34,150 nucleotides of DNA, taken from positions 1-34,150 of the forward strand of contig NZ_JAGOGJ010000071.1 in the NCBI RefSeq assembly GCF_017996735.1, read 5' to 3'. The notes under the pieces are model-generated. The model worked only from the letters and a program-made list of their open reading frames with translations. It was not told the DNA's origin and did no database searches. Source of the stretch: Niveispirillum sp. Its GTDB lineage: Bacteria > Pseudomonadota > Alphaproteobacteria > Azospirillales > Azospirillaceae. This document shows, piece after piece, positions 14,247 through 22,505 of the stretch; within the stretch, counting starts at the first letter, position 1, and every line of letters starts with the position of its first letter. A program made the translations under genes and the position numbers.

Positions 14247-14861
14247 ATGGACATGATGCTGCAAACAAAGGTCATCGCCGGCCATCCCATCCTGCTGGTC
14301 CGGCACGGCCAGACCCATTGGAATGTGGAGGCCCGCTGCCAGGGGCAGTTGGACAGCGATCTGACGGAGACGGGTCGTGCCCAGGCTGAACAGGTGGGCA
14401 TCATTCTGAAACGCCTGATGGCGGATATTCCCGGCTGGCGGGACGTGGTGCGGCTGGTTTCCAGCCCGCTGGGCCGGACGCAGGAAACGACCCGCATCAT
14501 CAACCGCCATCTGGACCTGCCCGTCACGCTGGATGCGCGGCTGGCCGAGGTCTCCTTCGGTGACTGGGAAGGCATGACCAGACGGGAGGTCGAGGCGGCC
14601 AATCCCTGGCTGGAGAGCCACGGCCCCTATGGCTGGCAGTTCCACGCCCCCAATGGCGAGCGGTATGAGGGTGTGCGCGAGCGGCTGCTGGGCTTTGTGA
14701 TGGAAGTGGACCGTCCCACCATTGCCATTTCGCACGGCATGAGCGGGCGCATCCTGCGCGGCCATTATGCGGGCCTGGACCAGGATGCAGCCTGTAGCCT
14801 GCCTGTACCGCAGGACCGGGTGTTCAGGCTGTCGCGCGATGGGGTGGAGGAGTTGGCGTAA
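14247..14861 (+). CDS. Histidine phosphatase family protein
   Basis: A 204-residue member of the phosphoglycerate-mutase-like branch. LLVRHGQTHWN carries the phosphohistidine RHG; TETGRAQAEQVG, SSPLGRTQETTRII and AEVSFGDWEGMT follow; ISHGMSGRILRG supplies the second active-site His. Such proteins are phosphatases with varied substrates (sugar phosphates, alpha-ribazole phosphate), and the sequence does not settle which. Two starts are close together (14247 and 14253 or 14256). The gene begins 4 bp after hemF and probably shares its transcript. Confidence 0.88.
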   Translation: MDMMLQTKVIAGHPILLVRHGQTHWNVEARCQGQLDSDLTETGRAQAEQVGIILKRLMADIPGWRDVVRLVSSPLGRTQETTRIINRHLDLPVTLDARLAEVSFGDWEGMTRREVEAANPWLESHGPYGWQFHAPNGERYEGVRERLLGFVMEVDRPTIAISHGMSGRILRGHYAGLDQDAACSLPVPQDRVFRLSRDGVEELA

Positions 14862-14889
14862 GCGGGAGGTGGCTGCCCGCTCTCTGCGC

Positions 14890-16056
14890 TTATCGTCCGC
14901 CTTTTATTCCCTGGCCCAGCCGCCGAACCGCTTCCTCCAGCACTTCGTCACGCTTGCAGAAGCAGAAACGCACCAGATGGGTGGGGGCGTCCTGTTCGAA
15001 AAAGGCGCTGATCGGAATGGCGGCCACGCCGACCCTTTCCGTCAGATGCTGGCAGAAGGATTTGTCATCCATCTCGATGCCGCTGGCCGCCAGATCGACG
15101 GTCAGGAAATAGGTGCCCGCACAGGGCAGGACCACCAGCCCCGCCGCGCGCAGGCCCGCCGACAGGACGTTACGCCGCCGCGCCATGTCGTCGGCCAGCC
15201 CGGCGAAATAGGCGTCGTCCTTGTTGAGGCCCAACGCCACCGCATGCTGCAGATTGGGCGGGGTGGTGAAGGTCAGGAACTGGTGGGCCTTGATGACGGG
15301 GGCCAGCAGGGCGGCCGGGCCAGTGACATAGCCGACCTTCCACCCGGTCAGCGAAAAGGTCTTGCCGGCCGAGCCGATGCGCATTGTGCGGTCGCGCATG
15401 CCGGGCAGCGACATCAGCGGAATGTGCCGGCGCCCGTCAAAGACCAGATGCTCGTAAACCTCGTCACATACGGCCATCGTATCGTGCCGCAGGACGTAGG
15501 AGGCCAGCAGGTCCAGCTCCTCCCGCGACCACACCTTGCCGGCCGGGTTCTGCGGATTGTTGATCAGGACCAGTTTGGTCCGTTCATTGAAGGCCGCATC
15601 CAGGTCGCCCGCCGTAAAGGACCAGTCCGGCGCCTTCAGGCTGACAAACCGGGGTACGGCACCGGCGCGGCGGATGATGGGGGCGTAGCTGTCATAGAGG
15701 GGTTGGAACAGCACCACCTCGTCCCCCGGTTCCAGCAGGCCGAACAGGCAGGCGGCCAGTGCCTCCGTCGCCCCGCTGGTCACCAGCGTTTCGGTCGCCC
15801 AATCCACCGCCAGACCATAGAATCGGGCATTATGGGCGGCCAGGGCCTGGCGCAGCGCGGGCAGGCCCGGCATGGGCGGGTACTGGTTCCAGCCATCGTT
15901 CAGCCAGGTGGCGGCGGCCGTCACCACATCGGGCGGGCCATTGCCGTCGGGGAAGCCCTGGCCCAGATTGATGGCCTTGTGCTGATCGGCCAGCCGCGAC
16001 ATCACCTCGAAAATCGTCGTGCCGCAGGCGGTGAAAACCGAATTTCCGGACTTCAT
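14890..16056 (-). CDS. Class I/II PLP-dependent aminotransferase (methionine/kynurenine type)
   Basis: A 388-residue fold-type I aminotransferase. NLGQGFPDGNGPPDV and YPPMPGLPALRQAL are typical of the YbdL/KAT subgroup. NNPQNPAGK lies at 166-174, CDEVYEHLVF at 197-206, and the PLP Lys is Lys232 in SAGKTFSLTGWKVGY; RFCFCK near the end supplies the carboxylate-binding Arg. This subgroup contains methionine- and kynurenine-oxoglutarate aminotransferases; the precise substrate is not visible. The methyltransferase gene lies 9 bp upstream on the same strand, so they form an operon. It ends convergently with the phosphatase gene. Confidence 0.9.
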   Translation of the reverse strand: MKSGNSVFTACGTTIFEVMSRLADQHKAINLGQGFPDGNGPPDVVTAAATWLNDGWNQYPPMPGLPALRQALAAHNARFYGLAVDWATETLVTSGATEALAACLFGLLEPGDEVVLFQPLYDSYAPIIRRAGAVPRFVSLKAPDWSFTAGDLDAAFNERTKLVLINNPQNPAGKVWSREELDLLASYVLRHDTMAVCDEVYEHLVFDGRRHIPLMSLPGMRDRTMRIGSAGKTFSLTGWKVGYVTGPAALLAPVIKAHQFLTFTTPPNLQHAVALGLNKDDAYFAGLADDMARRRNVLSAGLRAAGLVVLPCAGTYFLTVDLAASGIEMDDKSFCQHLTERVGVAAIPISAFFEQDAPTHLVRFCFCKRDEVLEEAVRRLGQGIKGGR

Positions 16057-16065
16057 TTCGATTTC

Positions 16066-16632
16066 TCACGGTGCCGGGACGTGGGCCGTGGCCCAGAGCG
16101 CAAATTTCCCGTCGCGGATAACGCGCACATCGGGGAATTCCGCCTGTTCCAGGGCGCGGCGCAGGCTGGTGGCGGTGAAACCCGTCTTGTGCGCCATGTA
16201 ATGGTTGCCGCGCTCCAGATCGACCCGCCAGCCATACAGAATGTCCAGCGGCGATATCGGGCCGGCCGGGGAGTGATAGGCCGCATCCTCCAGCCGGTCC
16301 GCCGCCACCAGTTCGGCAACCTGCTGCAGGTCGGGCAGGGTGATCAGGGCGAATCCGCCCGGCCGCAGCACCCGGCGGAATTCCGCCAGCGCCACCGGCA
16401 CCTCATGCGGGAAGACATGTTCCAGATTATGCGATGACCAGACGGCATCCACCGACGCCGTCGCCACCGACGACATGTCGGTGATGCTGCCGATAATGTC
16501 GGGGACCACGTCCGGATTGATGTCGAACCGGACTTCCCGCCATTGACCCGGCGTGAAGAACTGTTCCGGCAGCTTGGCCGGATCGGCAACGCCGCAGCCC
16601 ACATGCAGCACCAGGGGCAACCCGTCCGTCAT
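16066..16632 (-). CDS. Class I SAM-dependent methyltransferase
   Basis: The 188-residue protein has the Rossmann methyltransferase layout: LVLHVGCGVADP (motif I, SAM binding), FDINPDVVPDIIG (acidic residue), SVDAVWSSHNLEHVFPHEVPVALAEFRRVLRPGGFALITLPD (motifs of the methyltransferase type 11 group). Its substrate is unknown; SHNLEHV... is common in proteins near glycan or lipid genes. I chose the ATG at 16632 with AAGGG about ten bases before; a GTG at 16668 is possible and adds 12 residues. It begins the pair with the aminotransferase gene. Confidence 0.82.
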   Translation of the reverse strand: MTDGLPLVLHVGCGVADPAKLPEQFFTPGQWREVRFDINPDVVPDIIGSITDMSSVATASVDAVWSSHNLEHVFPHEVPVALAEFRRVLRPGGFALITLPDLQQVAELVAADRLEDAAYHSPAGPISPLDILYGWRVDLERGNHYMAHKTGFTATSLRRALEQAEFPDVRVIRDGKFALWATAHVPAP

Positions 16633-16713
16633 CACCCGAAACCCTTTTCTGACAATTATCCCCCTCACAGGGAAGCGAAGGGTAGATAATCGGCCGGGCG
16701 GTTGCGATGAAAA

Positions 16714-17556
16714 TCAGTTGGAAAGCAGGGCCGCCTGCTCTTCCAGCCCGTAATTCCGCATGATCGCCGCCAGACGCCCATTCTCCCGCATCCGCCTTGT
16801 CCCCTCGGCCATGAGGCGTGCCAGTTCGGGGGCGCGGGGATCGTTCTGGGAGAAGCCGACAAACAGGTCGGCGTCATCCTTCAATGACAAGGTTGTCAAT
16901 TGTTGCTGCATGCCCATGCGCCGCATCTGCCAGCGTAAGACATTGTGGTCGTCCAGCAGCATGTCGATGCGCCCGGCGGTCAGCATGCGCAGCCCCTGCA
17001 CCAGATGCGAATAGCCGAATCCGCTTAAAACGGTAATTCGTTCCGAATTATGGGTATTCTGGTCAACATACTCCTGTAACGCTCCGCCATAATCGTAATC
17101 CTTGATGACACCCAGGCGGAAGCGCTCGAAATCCTGTGGTTTGGTGTAGTTGAAGCCCTGGCTGCGGGCCAGGGCAACGGCGTTGGCGGAGTTGCCCTGG
17201 GCCAATACCGGCAACAGAACGGCGCCTTCCATGTCGGACGCCATGCCTGGCAAGGCGGTGGCGCTGCCATCCTTCGCCATACGTTTCATCATCGCGAAAT
17301 TGACGACGCGATACTCCACCTTGAAGCCAAGTCCTTCAAATATCTCACGGGTCAGGTCCACCATATAGCCTTCGCGCCCGTCGGCATCAGGGTCGCAGGC
17401 ATAGGGACACCAGGGGTCGGACGCGACGACGATGGGCCGGTCGCGTTCCAGGGCGGTGAGATCGCGGGCGCGCGCTTCAATCATCCCGGCGGTCAGGGCC
17501 AGGATGGCGGCAAGGGCTGACAAGGGGCGCACAAGGTGCGGCAAGGAAAAGCGCAT
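16714..17556 (-). CDS. Periplasmic solute-binding protein, family 3 (SBP_bac_3)
   Basis: A signal peptide (MRFSLPHLVRPLSALAAILALTAG...) is followed by a family 3 solute-binding domain. It begins VVASDPWCPYACDPDADGREGYMVDLTREIFEGLGFKVEY, and continues with LGVIKDYDYGG and DMLLDDHNVLRWQMRR. The Cys pair in CPYAC lies in the ligand-site region and is known in a subgroup of unassigned, transporter-orphan proteins. There is no permease or ATPase gene beside it, so the protein may be a sensor or orphan binding protein. The predicted length is 280 aa. The start at 17556 directly precedes the signal peptide. Confidence 0.85.
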   Translation of the reverse strand: MRFSLPHLVRPLSALAAILALTAGMIEARARDLTALERDRPIVVASDPWCPYACDPDADGREGYMVDLTREIFEGLGFKVEYRVVNFAMMKRMAKDGSATALPGMASDMEGAVLLPVLAQGNSANAVALARSQGFNYTKPQDFERFRLGVIKDYDYGGALQEYVDQNTHNSERITVLSGFGYSHLVQGLRMLTAGRIDMLLDDHNVLRWQMRRMGMQQQLTTLSLKDDADLFVGFSQNDPRAPELARLMAEGTRRMRENGRLAAIMRNYGLEEQAALLSN

Positions 17557-17592
17557 GGGGGATGAATATACCTCCCATGCTGTAACAAATCA

Positions 17593-17610
17593 CGCGATGA
17601 CTTCATCGCG
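17593..17610. repeat. 8-bp perfect inverted repeat before the solute-binding protein gene
   Basis: CGCGATGA/TCATCGCG with a 2-base spacer lies 37-54 bases before the gene start at 17556. It may be an operator or part of the gcv terminator region; the site has a dyad but no T-run. Confidence 0.35.
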
Positions 17611-17611
17611 C

Positions 17612-17674
17612 TGAAACAAAAGCAATGCAAAGCCGGCCGTTGGATCCCCTTTCGGGGCTCACCGGCCGGCTTTG
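17612..17674 (-). terminator. Intrinsic terminator of the gcv operon
   Basis: A 12-bp stem CAAAGCCGGCCG/CGGCCGGCTTTG (17628-17639 with 17663-17674) with an inner CCCC/GGGG stem follows the gcvPB stop. On the minus strand it runs into GCTTTTGTTTC. Confidence 0.85.
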
Positions 17675-17683
17675 GCGGGCTGA

Positions 17684-19264
17684 TTACTCGGCCGCCTGGG
17701 CCGCCGGGATGACCAGGGCCGGCTTCACCCAGCGCAGAACCGGCTTGCGGGCGGCCTGGGTTTCGTCCAGGCGCTTGCGCGGGGTCAGGCGGGGGGCGGC
17801 CTGGAAATGGGCCAGATCGCCAGCCTTGGCCTTCTCCGCCAGGTGCCGCATGGTGCCGATGAACTGGTCCAGCGTGCGCTTGCTTTCGGTTTCCGTCGGC
17901 TCGATCAGCAGGGCGCCATGGACCACCAGGGGGAAGTACATGGTCATCGGGTGATAGCCCTCGTCGATCATCGCCTTGGCGAAGTCCAGCGGGGTTACGC
18001 CCGTGCCCTTCAGGAAGCGGTCATCGAACAGGGCCTCGTGCATGCACGGCCCTTCGAAGCTGGCCGACATCACGTCCTTCAGGCTGGCCAGGATGTAGTT
18101 GGCGTTCAGCACGGCATCGGACGATACCTGACGCAGCCCATCCGCCCCGTGGGACAGGATATAGGCCAGCGCCCGCACAAACATGCCCATCTGACCATGG
18201 AAACCCTTCAGGCGGCCGAAGGGCTGGGCCTTGCCCGCATCCTTGGTATGTTCGATCAGGTCGAACCCGTCCTTGCCATGCACCACAAAGGGCAGGGGGG
18301 CGAAGGGGGCCAGGGCATCGGACAGGACCACGGGGCCGGAACCCGGACCGCCACCGCCATGGGGTGTGGAGAAGGTCTTGTGCAGGTTGATATGCATGGC
18401 GTCCACGCCAAGATCGGCGGGGCGCACGCGCCCGACGATGGCGTTGTAATTGGCGCCGTCGCAGTAGAAATAGCCGCCGGCCGCGTGAACGGCATCGGCG
18501 ATTTCCCGGATCTGCGGTTCGAACAGGCCGCAGGTATTGGGATTGGTCAGCATGATGCAGGCGACATCATCGCCCAGCTTGGCCTTCACGGCCTCCACAC
18601 TGACGCGGCCATTCTCTTCGGCCGGGATCGTGTCCACGGTGAAGCCGCAGAAGGCGGCCGTGGCCGGGTTGGTGCCATGGGCAGACTCGGGCACCAGCAC
18701 GCGGCGGCGATGGCTTTCGCCCCGAGCGTCCAAGGCGGCATGGATGGCCATCAGGCCGCACAGCTCCCCATGCGCACCGGCCCCCGGCGACATGGCGACG
18801 GCGGGCATGCCGGTCAGTGTCTTCAGCCAGTGCGCCAACTGATCGATCAGTTCCAGCGCCCCCTGCACCGTTTCAACCGGCTGCATCGGGTGGATATCGC
18901 TGAAGCCCGGCAGACGGGCCATCTTCTCGTTCAGGCGCGGGTTATGCTTCATCGTGCACGACCCCAGCGGGTACATGGTCGTGTCGATGGCAAAGTTTTT
19001 CTGGGACAGGCGCGTGTAATGGCGCACCACGTCGGGCTCGGCCAGTTGCGGCAGGCCGACGCCGACGCGGGGAGACAGGCCGCCCAGGCGGGTCTTGGTG
19101 GTCACCGGTTCCGGCAGGTCGACGCCCACCGCACCCGGATTGTCCAGTTCGAAGATCAGCGCTTCTTCCTGCTGCAACGCCTTGTTGCCGGTGAAGGTGA
19201 CGACCTCGCCCGTGACCGACACGGAATGAGGGGTGCTGTCGCGACCCTGATTATTCATGGCCAT
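17684..19264 (-). CDS. gcvPB: Glycine dehydrogenase (decarboxylating) subunit 2, GcvPB
   Basis: The C-terminal half of the P-protein as a separate 526-residue subunit. It carries PLP on Lys296 in HINLHKTFSTPHGGGGPGSGP, and shows MYPLGSCTMKHNP and the Gly-rich TGMPAVAMSPGAGAHGE. With GcvPA it decarboxylates glycine and passes the aminomethyl group to lipoyl-GcvH. The long N-terminus (about 35 residues before the family core) is Gln/Ser/Thr-rich. The start shares one base with the gcvPA stop (TGATG); an ATG two codons downstream is equally possible. Split P-protein is common in alphaproteobacteria, while gamma- and betaproteobacteria usually have the single chain. Confidence 0.96.
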   Translation of the reverse strand: MAMNNQGRDSTPHSVSVTGEVVTFTGNKALQQEEALIFELDNPGAVGVDLPEPVTTKTRLGGLSPRVGVGLPQLAEPDVVRHYTRLSQKNFAIDTTMYPLGSCTMKHNPRLNEKMARLPGFSDIHPMQPVETVQGALELIDQLAHWLKTLTGMPAVAMSPGAGAHGELCGLMAIHAALDARGESHRRRVLVPESAHGTNPATAAFCGFTVDTIPAEENGRVSVEAVKAKLGDDVACIMLTNPNTCGLFEPQIREIADAVHAAGGYFYCDGANYNAIVGRVRPADLGVDAMHINLHKTFSTPHGGGGPGSGPVVLSDALAPFAPLPFVVHGKDGFDLIEHTKDAGKAQPFGRLKGFHGQMGMFVRALAYILSHGADGLRQVSSDAVLNANYILASLKDVMSASFEGPCMHEALFDDRFLKGTGVTPLDFAKAMIDEGYHPMTMYFPLVVHGALLIEPTETESKRTLDQFIGTMRHLAEKAKAGDLAHFQAAPRLTPRKRLDETQAARKPVLRWVKPALVIPAAQAAE

Positions 19265-20610
19265 CAGAGAACCTCTTCCAGGCCGCGCACCAGCGCGTCC
19301 ATATCTTCCACGCTGTTGATCTCCGTCGCGGCGATCAGCAGCAGATCGTCCAGCCCTTCCACATCCGGGTACAGGCGGCTGACCGGCACGCCGGCCAGGA
19401 TGTCCTTGGCCGCCAGCTTGGAGGCGACCTTGGCCGCCTTCTTGGGCAGCTTCACCGTGAATTCGTTGAAGAACCCGTCATTGACGACGCTGACGCCCTT
19501 CACGGTCGACAGCTTGTCGGCCAGGGTCACGGCATTGGCGTGGTTGATGCGGGCGAGGCTCACCAGACCCTGTTCGCCCAGCAGCGACAGGTGGATGGTG
19601 AAGGCCAGCGCACACAGGCCGGAATTCGTGCAGATGTTCGACGTCGCCTTTTCGCGGCGGATATGCTGTTCGCGCGTTGACAGCGTCAGCACGAAACCGC
19701 GCTTGCCATCGGCATCCACGGTCTGGCCGCACAGGCGGCCCGGCATCTGCCGCACATATTTGTCGCGCGTGGCGAACAGCCCGACATAAGGACCGCCGAA
19801 ATTCAGGCCATTGCCGATGCTCTGCCCCTCGCACACCACGATGTCGGCCCCCATGGAGCCGGGGGAGGGCAGCAGGCCCAGCGATACCACCTCCGTCACC
19901 ACCACGATGACCATCACGCCCTTGGCGTGGGCGGCATCGCACAGCGCGGTGAAGTCGCGCAGATGGCCGAACAGGGACGGGGTCTGAACGACAACGCAGG
20001 CCGTCTCGGCATCCAGCAACGCGGCCAGATCCTCGGCATTCTTCCAGTCCGGCGCCTGGGCGCGGATATCCATGCCCATCACGCCGCAGGTGGTTTCCAC
20101 CACTTCGCGGTAATGCGGGTGCAGGCCGCCGGACAGGATGACCTTGTTACGCTTGTTGACGCGGGCGGCCATCAGGACGGCCTCGGCCGTGCCCGTGGCC
20201 CCGTCATACATGGAGGCGTTGGCCACATCCATGCCGGTCAGCAGCGCCACCTGGGTCTGGAATTCGAACAGGTATTGCAGCGTGCCCTGCGTCACTTCCG
20301 GCTGATAGGGTGTGTAGCTGGTCAGGAACTCGCCCCGCAGCAGGATCTGATCGACCGAGGCGGGCACATGGTGCTTGTAGGCACCGGCCCCCACAAAGAA
20401 GGGCACGGACGATGCCGTGACATTCTTGGCGGCCAGGCGGGACAGGTGGCGTTCCACCTCCAACTCGCCCTTATGGTCGGGCAGGCTGGCGATCTTGCCC
20501 GGCAGACGGGCATGGTCGGGCACGTCACGGAACAGGGCGTCCACACTGTCCACCCCGATGGTGGCCAGCATGGACGAACGGTCGGCATCCGTCAGCGGCA
20601 GGTAACGCAT
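19264..20610 (-). CDS. gcvPA: Glycine dehydrogenase (decarboxylating) subunit 1, GcvPA
   Basis: The N-terminal half of the P-protein as a 448-residue chain. It opens MRYLPLTDADRSSMLATIGVDSVDALF, with FVGAGAYKHHVPASVDQIL, SYTPYQPEVTQGTLQYLFEFQTQVALLTGMDVANASMYDGATG and GNGLNFGGPYVGLFATRDKYVRQMPGRL, all hallmark segments. This half contributes to the active site but lacks the PLP lysine, which is on GcvPB. The ATG at 20610 overlaps the gcvH stop (TGATG), preferred over the GTG one codon earlier. The gene is coupled to both neighbours. Confidence 0.96.
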   Translation of the reverse strand: MRYLPLTDADRSSMLATIGVDSVDALFRDVPDHARLPGKIASLPDHKGELEVERHLSRLAAKNVTASSVPFFVGAGAYKHHVPASVDQILLRGEFLTSYTPYQPEVTQGTLQYLFEFQTQVALLTGMDVANASMYDGATGTAEAVLMAARVNKRNKVILSGGLHPHYREVVETTCGVMGMDIRAQAPDWKNAEDLAALLDAETACVVVQTPSLFGHLRDFTALCDAAHAKGVMVIVVVTEVVSLGLLPSPGSMGADIVVCEGQSIGNGLNFGGPYVGLFATRDKYVRQMPGRLCGQTVDADGKRGFVLTLSTREQHIRREKATSNICTNSGLCALAFTIHLSLLGEQGLVSLARINHANAVTLADKLSTVKGVSVVNDGFFNEFTVKLPKKAAKVASKLAAKDILAGVPVSRLYPDVEGLDDLLLIAATEINSVEDMDALVRGLEEVL

Positions 20611-20981
20611 CACAGCCCCTCGGTGAAGGACTTGTAGGCGGCTTCGTCCATCAGCGCCTCGAACTGCGCCATGTCCTTGATCGACATCTTGAAGAACCAG
20701 CCATCACCTTCCGGCGCGGTGTTGACCAGCGAGGGATCGTCACCCAGGGCGGCGTTGCCCTCCAGAACGGTACCGTCGACGGGGGCGTAGATTTCCGAAG
20801 CGGCCTTCACCGATTCGACAACGGCGGCATCCTTGCCCTGCTCCAGCACCTTGCCGGCGTCCGGCACCTCGACGAACACCACGTCACCCAGCGCATTCTG
20901 GGCATAGTCGGTGATGCCGACGGTGGCGACGCCGCCGTCCAGCTTGATCCACTCATGGTCCTTGGTGAAACGGATGGTCAT
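20610..20981 (-). CDS. gcvH: Glycine cleavage system H protein
   Basis: Lipoyl carrier of the glycine cleavage complex, 123 aa. RFTKDHEWIKLDGGVATVGITDYAQNALGDVVFVEVP is the family opening, and Lys59 in ESVKAASE is the lipoyl attachment site. It shuttles the aminomethyl group from the P-protein to GcvT. The gene sits 41 bp after gcvT and shares bases with gcvPA at its stop. No start ambiguity: the ATG at 20981 begins exactly at the conserved N-terminus. Confidence 0.97.
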   Translation of the reverse strand: MTIRFTKDHEWIKLDGGVATVGITDYAQNALGDVVFVEVPDAGKVLEQGKDAAVVESVKAASEIYAPVDGTVLEGNAALGDDPSLVNTAPEGDGWFFKMSIKDMAQFEALMDEAAYKSFTEGL

Positions 20982-21022
20982 GGGTCGGTCTTTCGTTTGG
21001 GGATAACGTTGGATGGAGGGGC

Positions 21023-22141
21023 TTAGCCCTTGAAATAACGATGCGGTGCAAAGGGCATGGCGGCCACCTTGGCCGGCAGCGCCTTGCCGCGCACGATCAA
21101 CTGGACCGGCGTGCCGACCGCGGCGGAACCGGCATCCACATAGCCCATGGCGACGGGGCCGCCGGCGGTGGGGCCGAAGCCGCCGCTGGTGATTTCCCCG
21201 ATACGATTGCCGGACAGGTCCTGGATTTCGGTATGTTCGCGGGCCGGGGCCTTGCCTTCCGGCAGGATACCCACGCGGCGGCGGGTGGGCCCGCTGGCCA
21301 GTTGCGCCTGAACCACGGCCGCACCGGGGAAGCCGCCATCGGTCTTGCGGCGCTTGGAGATGGTCCAGGTCAGGGCCGCTTCCACCGGGTTGGTGGTGGT
21401 GTCGATATCATGGCCATAAAGGCACAGGCCGGCTTCCAGACGCAGCGAATCGCGGGCACCCAGGCCGATCGCTTCCACCCCGTCCTGGGCCAGCAGCAGA
21501 CGGGCCAGCGTCGAAGCATCCGCTGCACCCACGCTGATCTCGTATCCGTCCTCACCGGTATAGCCGGACCGGCTGATCTGCACCGGAATACCGTCGATCG
21601 TTGCGGCGCGCGCGCTCATGAAGCCCATCGTCGCCGCCTCGGGCAGCAGGCGGGCCATGACGGATGCCGCTTCCGGCCCCTGCAGGGCCAGCAGGCCGGC
21701 ATCGTCGCCCAGATAATCGATGGTCACATCGGCGGGCAGACCGGCCTTCAGATGGGCCAGATCCTCGGTCTTGCAGCCGGCATTGATCACCACATACAGG
21801 TGATCCTCGAACCGGGTGACCATCAGGTCATCCAGGATGCCGCCTTCATCATTGGTGAACATGGTGTAGCGGATGCGGCCCGGCGCCAGGGCGGCGATAT
21901 CGCCCGGCACCAGCGCTTCCAGCGCCTGGATGACGGCATCGATGCTGCTGCCGCGCAGGCGGACCTGCCCCATATGGGACACGTCGAACAGGCCGGCGCG
22001 GGCGCGGGTATGCAGATGTTCCTTCAGCACGCCCAGCGGATACTGAACCGGCATGTCATAGCCGGCGAATGGCACCATCTTGGCGCCCCGTTCCACATGC
22101 AGATCATAAAGCGGCGTACGCAGCAGGCCGGTGTCACCCAA
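21023..22141 (-). CDS. gcvT: Glycine cleavage system T protein (aminomethyltransferase)
   Basis: GcvT moves the methylene group from aminomethyl-lipoyl-GcvH to tetrahydrofolate and releases ammonia. The 372-residue protein shows LRTPLYDLHVERGAKMVPFAGYDMPVQYP, LFDVSHMGQVRLRG, FTNDEGGILDDLMVTRF, SRSGYTGEDGYEISVG and GLGARDSLRLEAGLCLYGHDID. The frame opens with TTG at 22141, which is the start that keeps the conserved N-terminus; GGGAG lies nine to ten bases before it. First gene of gcvT-gcvH-gcvPA-gcvPB and directly downstream of the glycine riboswitch. Confidence 0.95.
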   Translation of the reverse strand: MGDTGLLRTPLYDLHVERGAKMVPFAGYDMPVQYPLGVLKEHLHTRARAGLFDVSHMGQVRLRGSSIDAVIQALEALVPGDIAALAPGRIRYTMFTNDEGGILDDLMVTRFEDHLYVVINAGCKTEDLAHLKAGLPADVTIDYLGDDAGLLALQGPEAASVMARLLPEAATMGFMSARAATIDGIPVQISRSGYTGEDGYEISVGAADASTLARLLLAQDGVEAIGLGARDSLRLEAGLCLYGHDIDTTTNPVEAALTWTISKRRKTDGGFPGAAVVQAQLASGPTRRRVGILPEGKAPAREHTEIQDLSGNRIGEITSGGFGPTAGGPVAMGYVDAGSAAVGTPVQLIVRGKALPAKVAAMPFAPHRYFKG

Positions 22142-22178
22142 GGTGGGGCACTCCCATCAGGACAGGTTTCACCCGTCA

Positions 22179-22193
22179 CGGGGATCGTCCCCG
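22179..22193 (-). promoter_or_regulatory. Hairpin between riboswitch and gcvT (possible expression platform)
   Basis: CGGGGA/TCCCCG (22179-22184 with 22188-22193, 3-base loop) is the only strong stem between the second aptamer and the gcvT ribosome-binding site. No T-run follows, so control of initiation rather than of termination would be the simpler idea. Confidence 0.4.
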
Positions 22194-22204
22194 CGGCGGT
22201 TGCC

Positions 22205-22420
22205 CCCCTCTGTCCTGGCCCCTGAGAGATTCGCGGCGCCATTCGGCGTCCACTTACTCCGTCGGTGGGCTGTCGGCCCGGTGAACCCGAGCCCGCCTGC
22301 TTTCCAGATGTGCCTACCCTTCGCGGTCCTTTTGCCTGAGAGTTTCCGGGGGCGGTTGCTCCTTCGGCGCCGATATCCTGTTCCTGGTAAGAGGGCAGGC
22401 TACCGGTCTCTCCCGCATGG
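22205..22420 (-). promoter_or_regulatory. Tandem glycine riboswitch upstream of gcvT
   Basis: Read on the minus strand, the segment starts GGGAGAGACCGG and shows two aptamers. The first includes GCGCCGAAGGAGCAA and ACTCTCAGGCAAAAGGACCG (about 22418-22320). The second includes TCTGGAAAGCAGGCGGG, CACCGACGGAGTAAG and AATCTCTCAGG (about 22315-22210). These are the conserved elements of the glycine riboswitch (RF00504): CCGAAGG-type internal loop, CTCTCAGG and AGGAC. Binding of glycine normally turns the gcv operon on. Position directly before gcvT fits. Confidence 0.95.
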
Positions 22421-22441
22421 GGTCGTCGGCTGATCGGCGCC

Positions 22442-22469
22442 AAACTACGCTTTGCGGCGCCGCTGTCAA
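22442..22469 (-). promoter_or_regulatory. Sigma70-type promoter of the gcv operon
   Basis: On the minus strand TTGACA (22469-22464) and TAGTTT (22447-22442) are separated by 16 bp. Transcription would start about 15-20 bases before the first aptamer of the riboswitch. Confidence 0.7.
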
Positions 22470-22505
22470 TGTAAAGTCGCGCAGCCGTGACCCCGCGCGA
22501 TGCGC

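Noticed and set aside
12665..14602. Open frame of 645 codons on the minus strand opposite trmL and hemF
   Set aside because: Antisense to well-identified genes; composition typical of a shadow frame.
14767..16437. Open frame of 556 codons on the plus strand opposite the aminotransferase and methyltransferase genes
   Set aside because: Shadow of two minus-strand enzymes with full motifs.
17807..19789. Open frame of 660 codons on the plus strand opposite gcvPB/gcvPA
   Set aside because: Antisense frame of two certain genes, with no motif or start signal.
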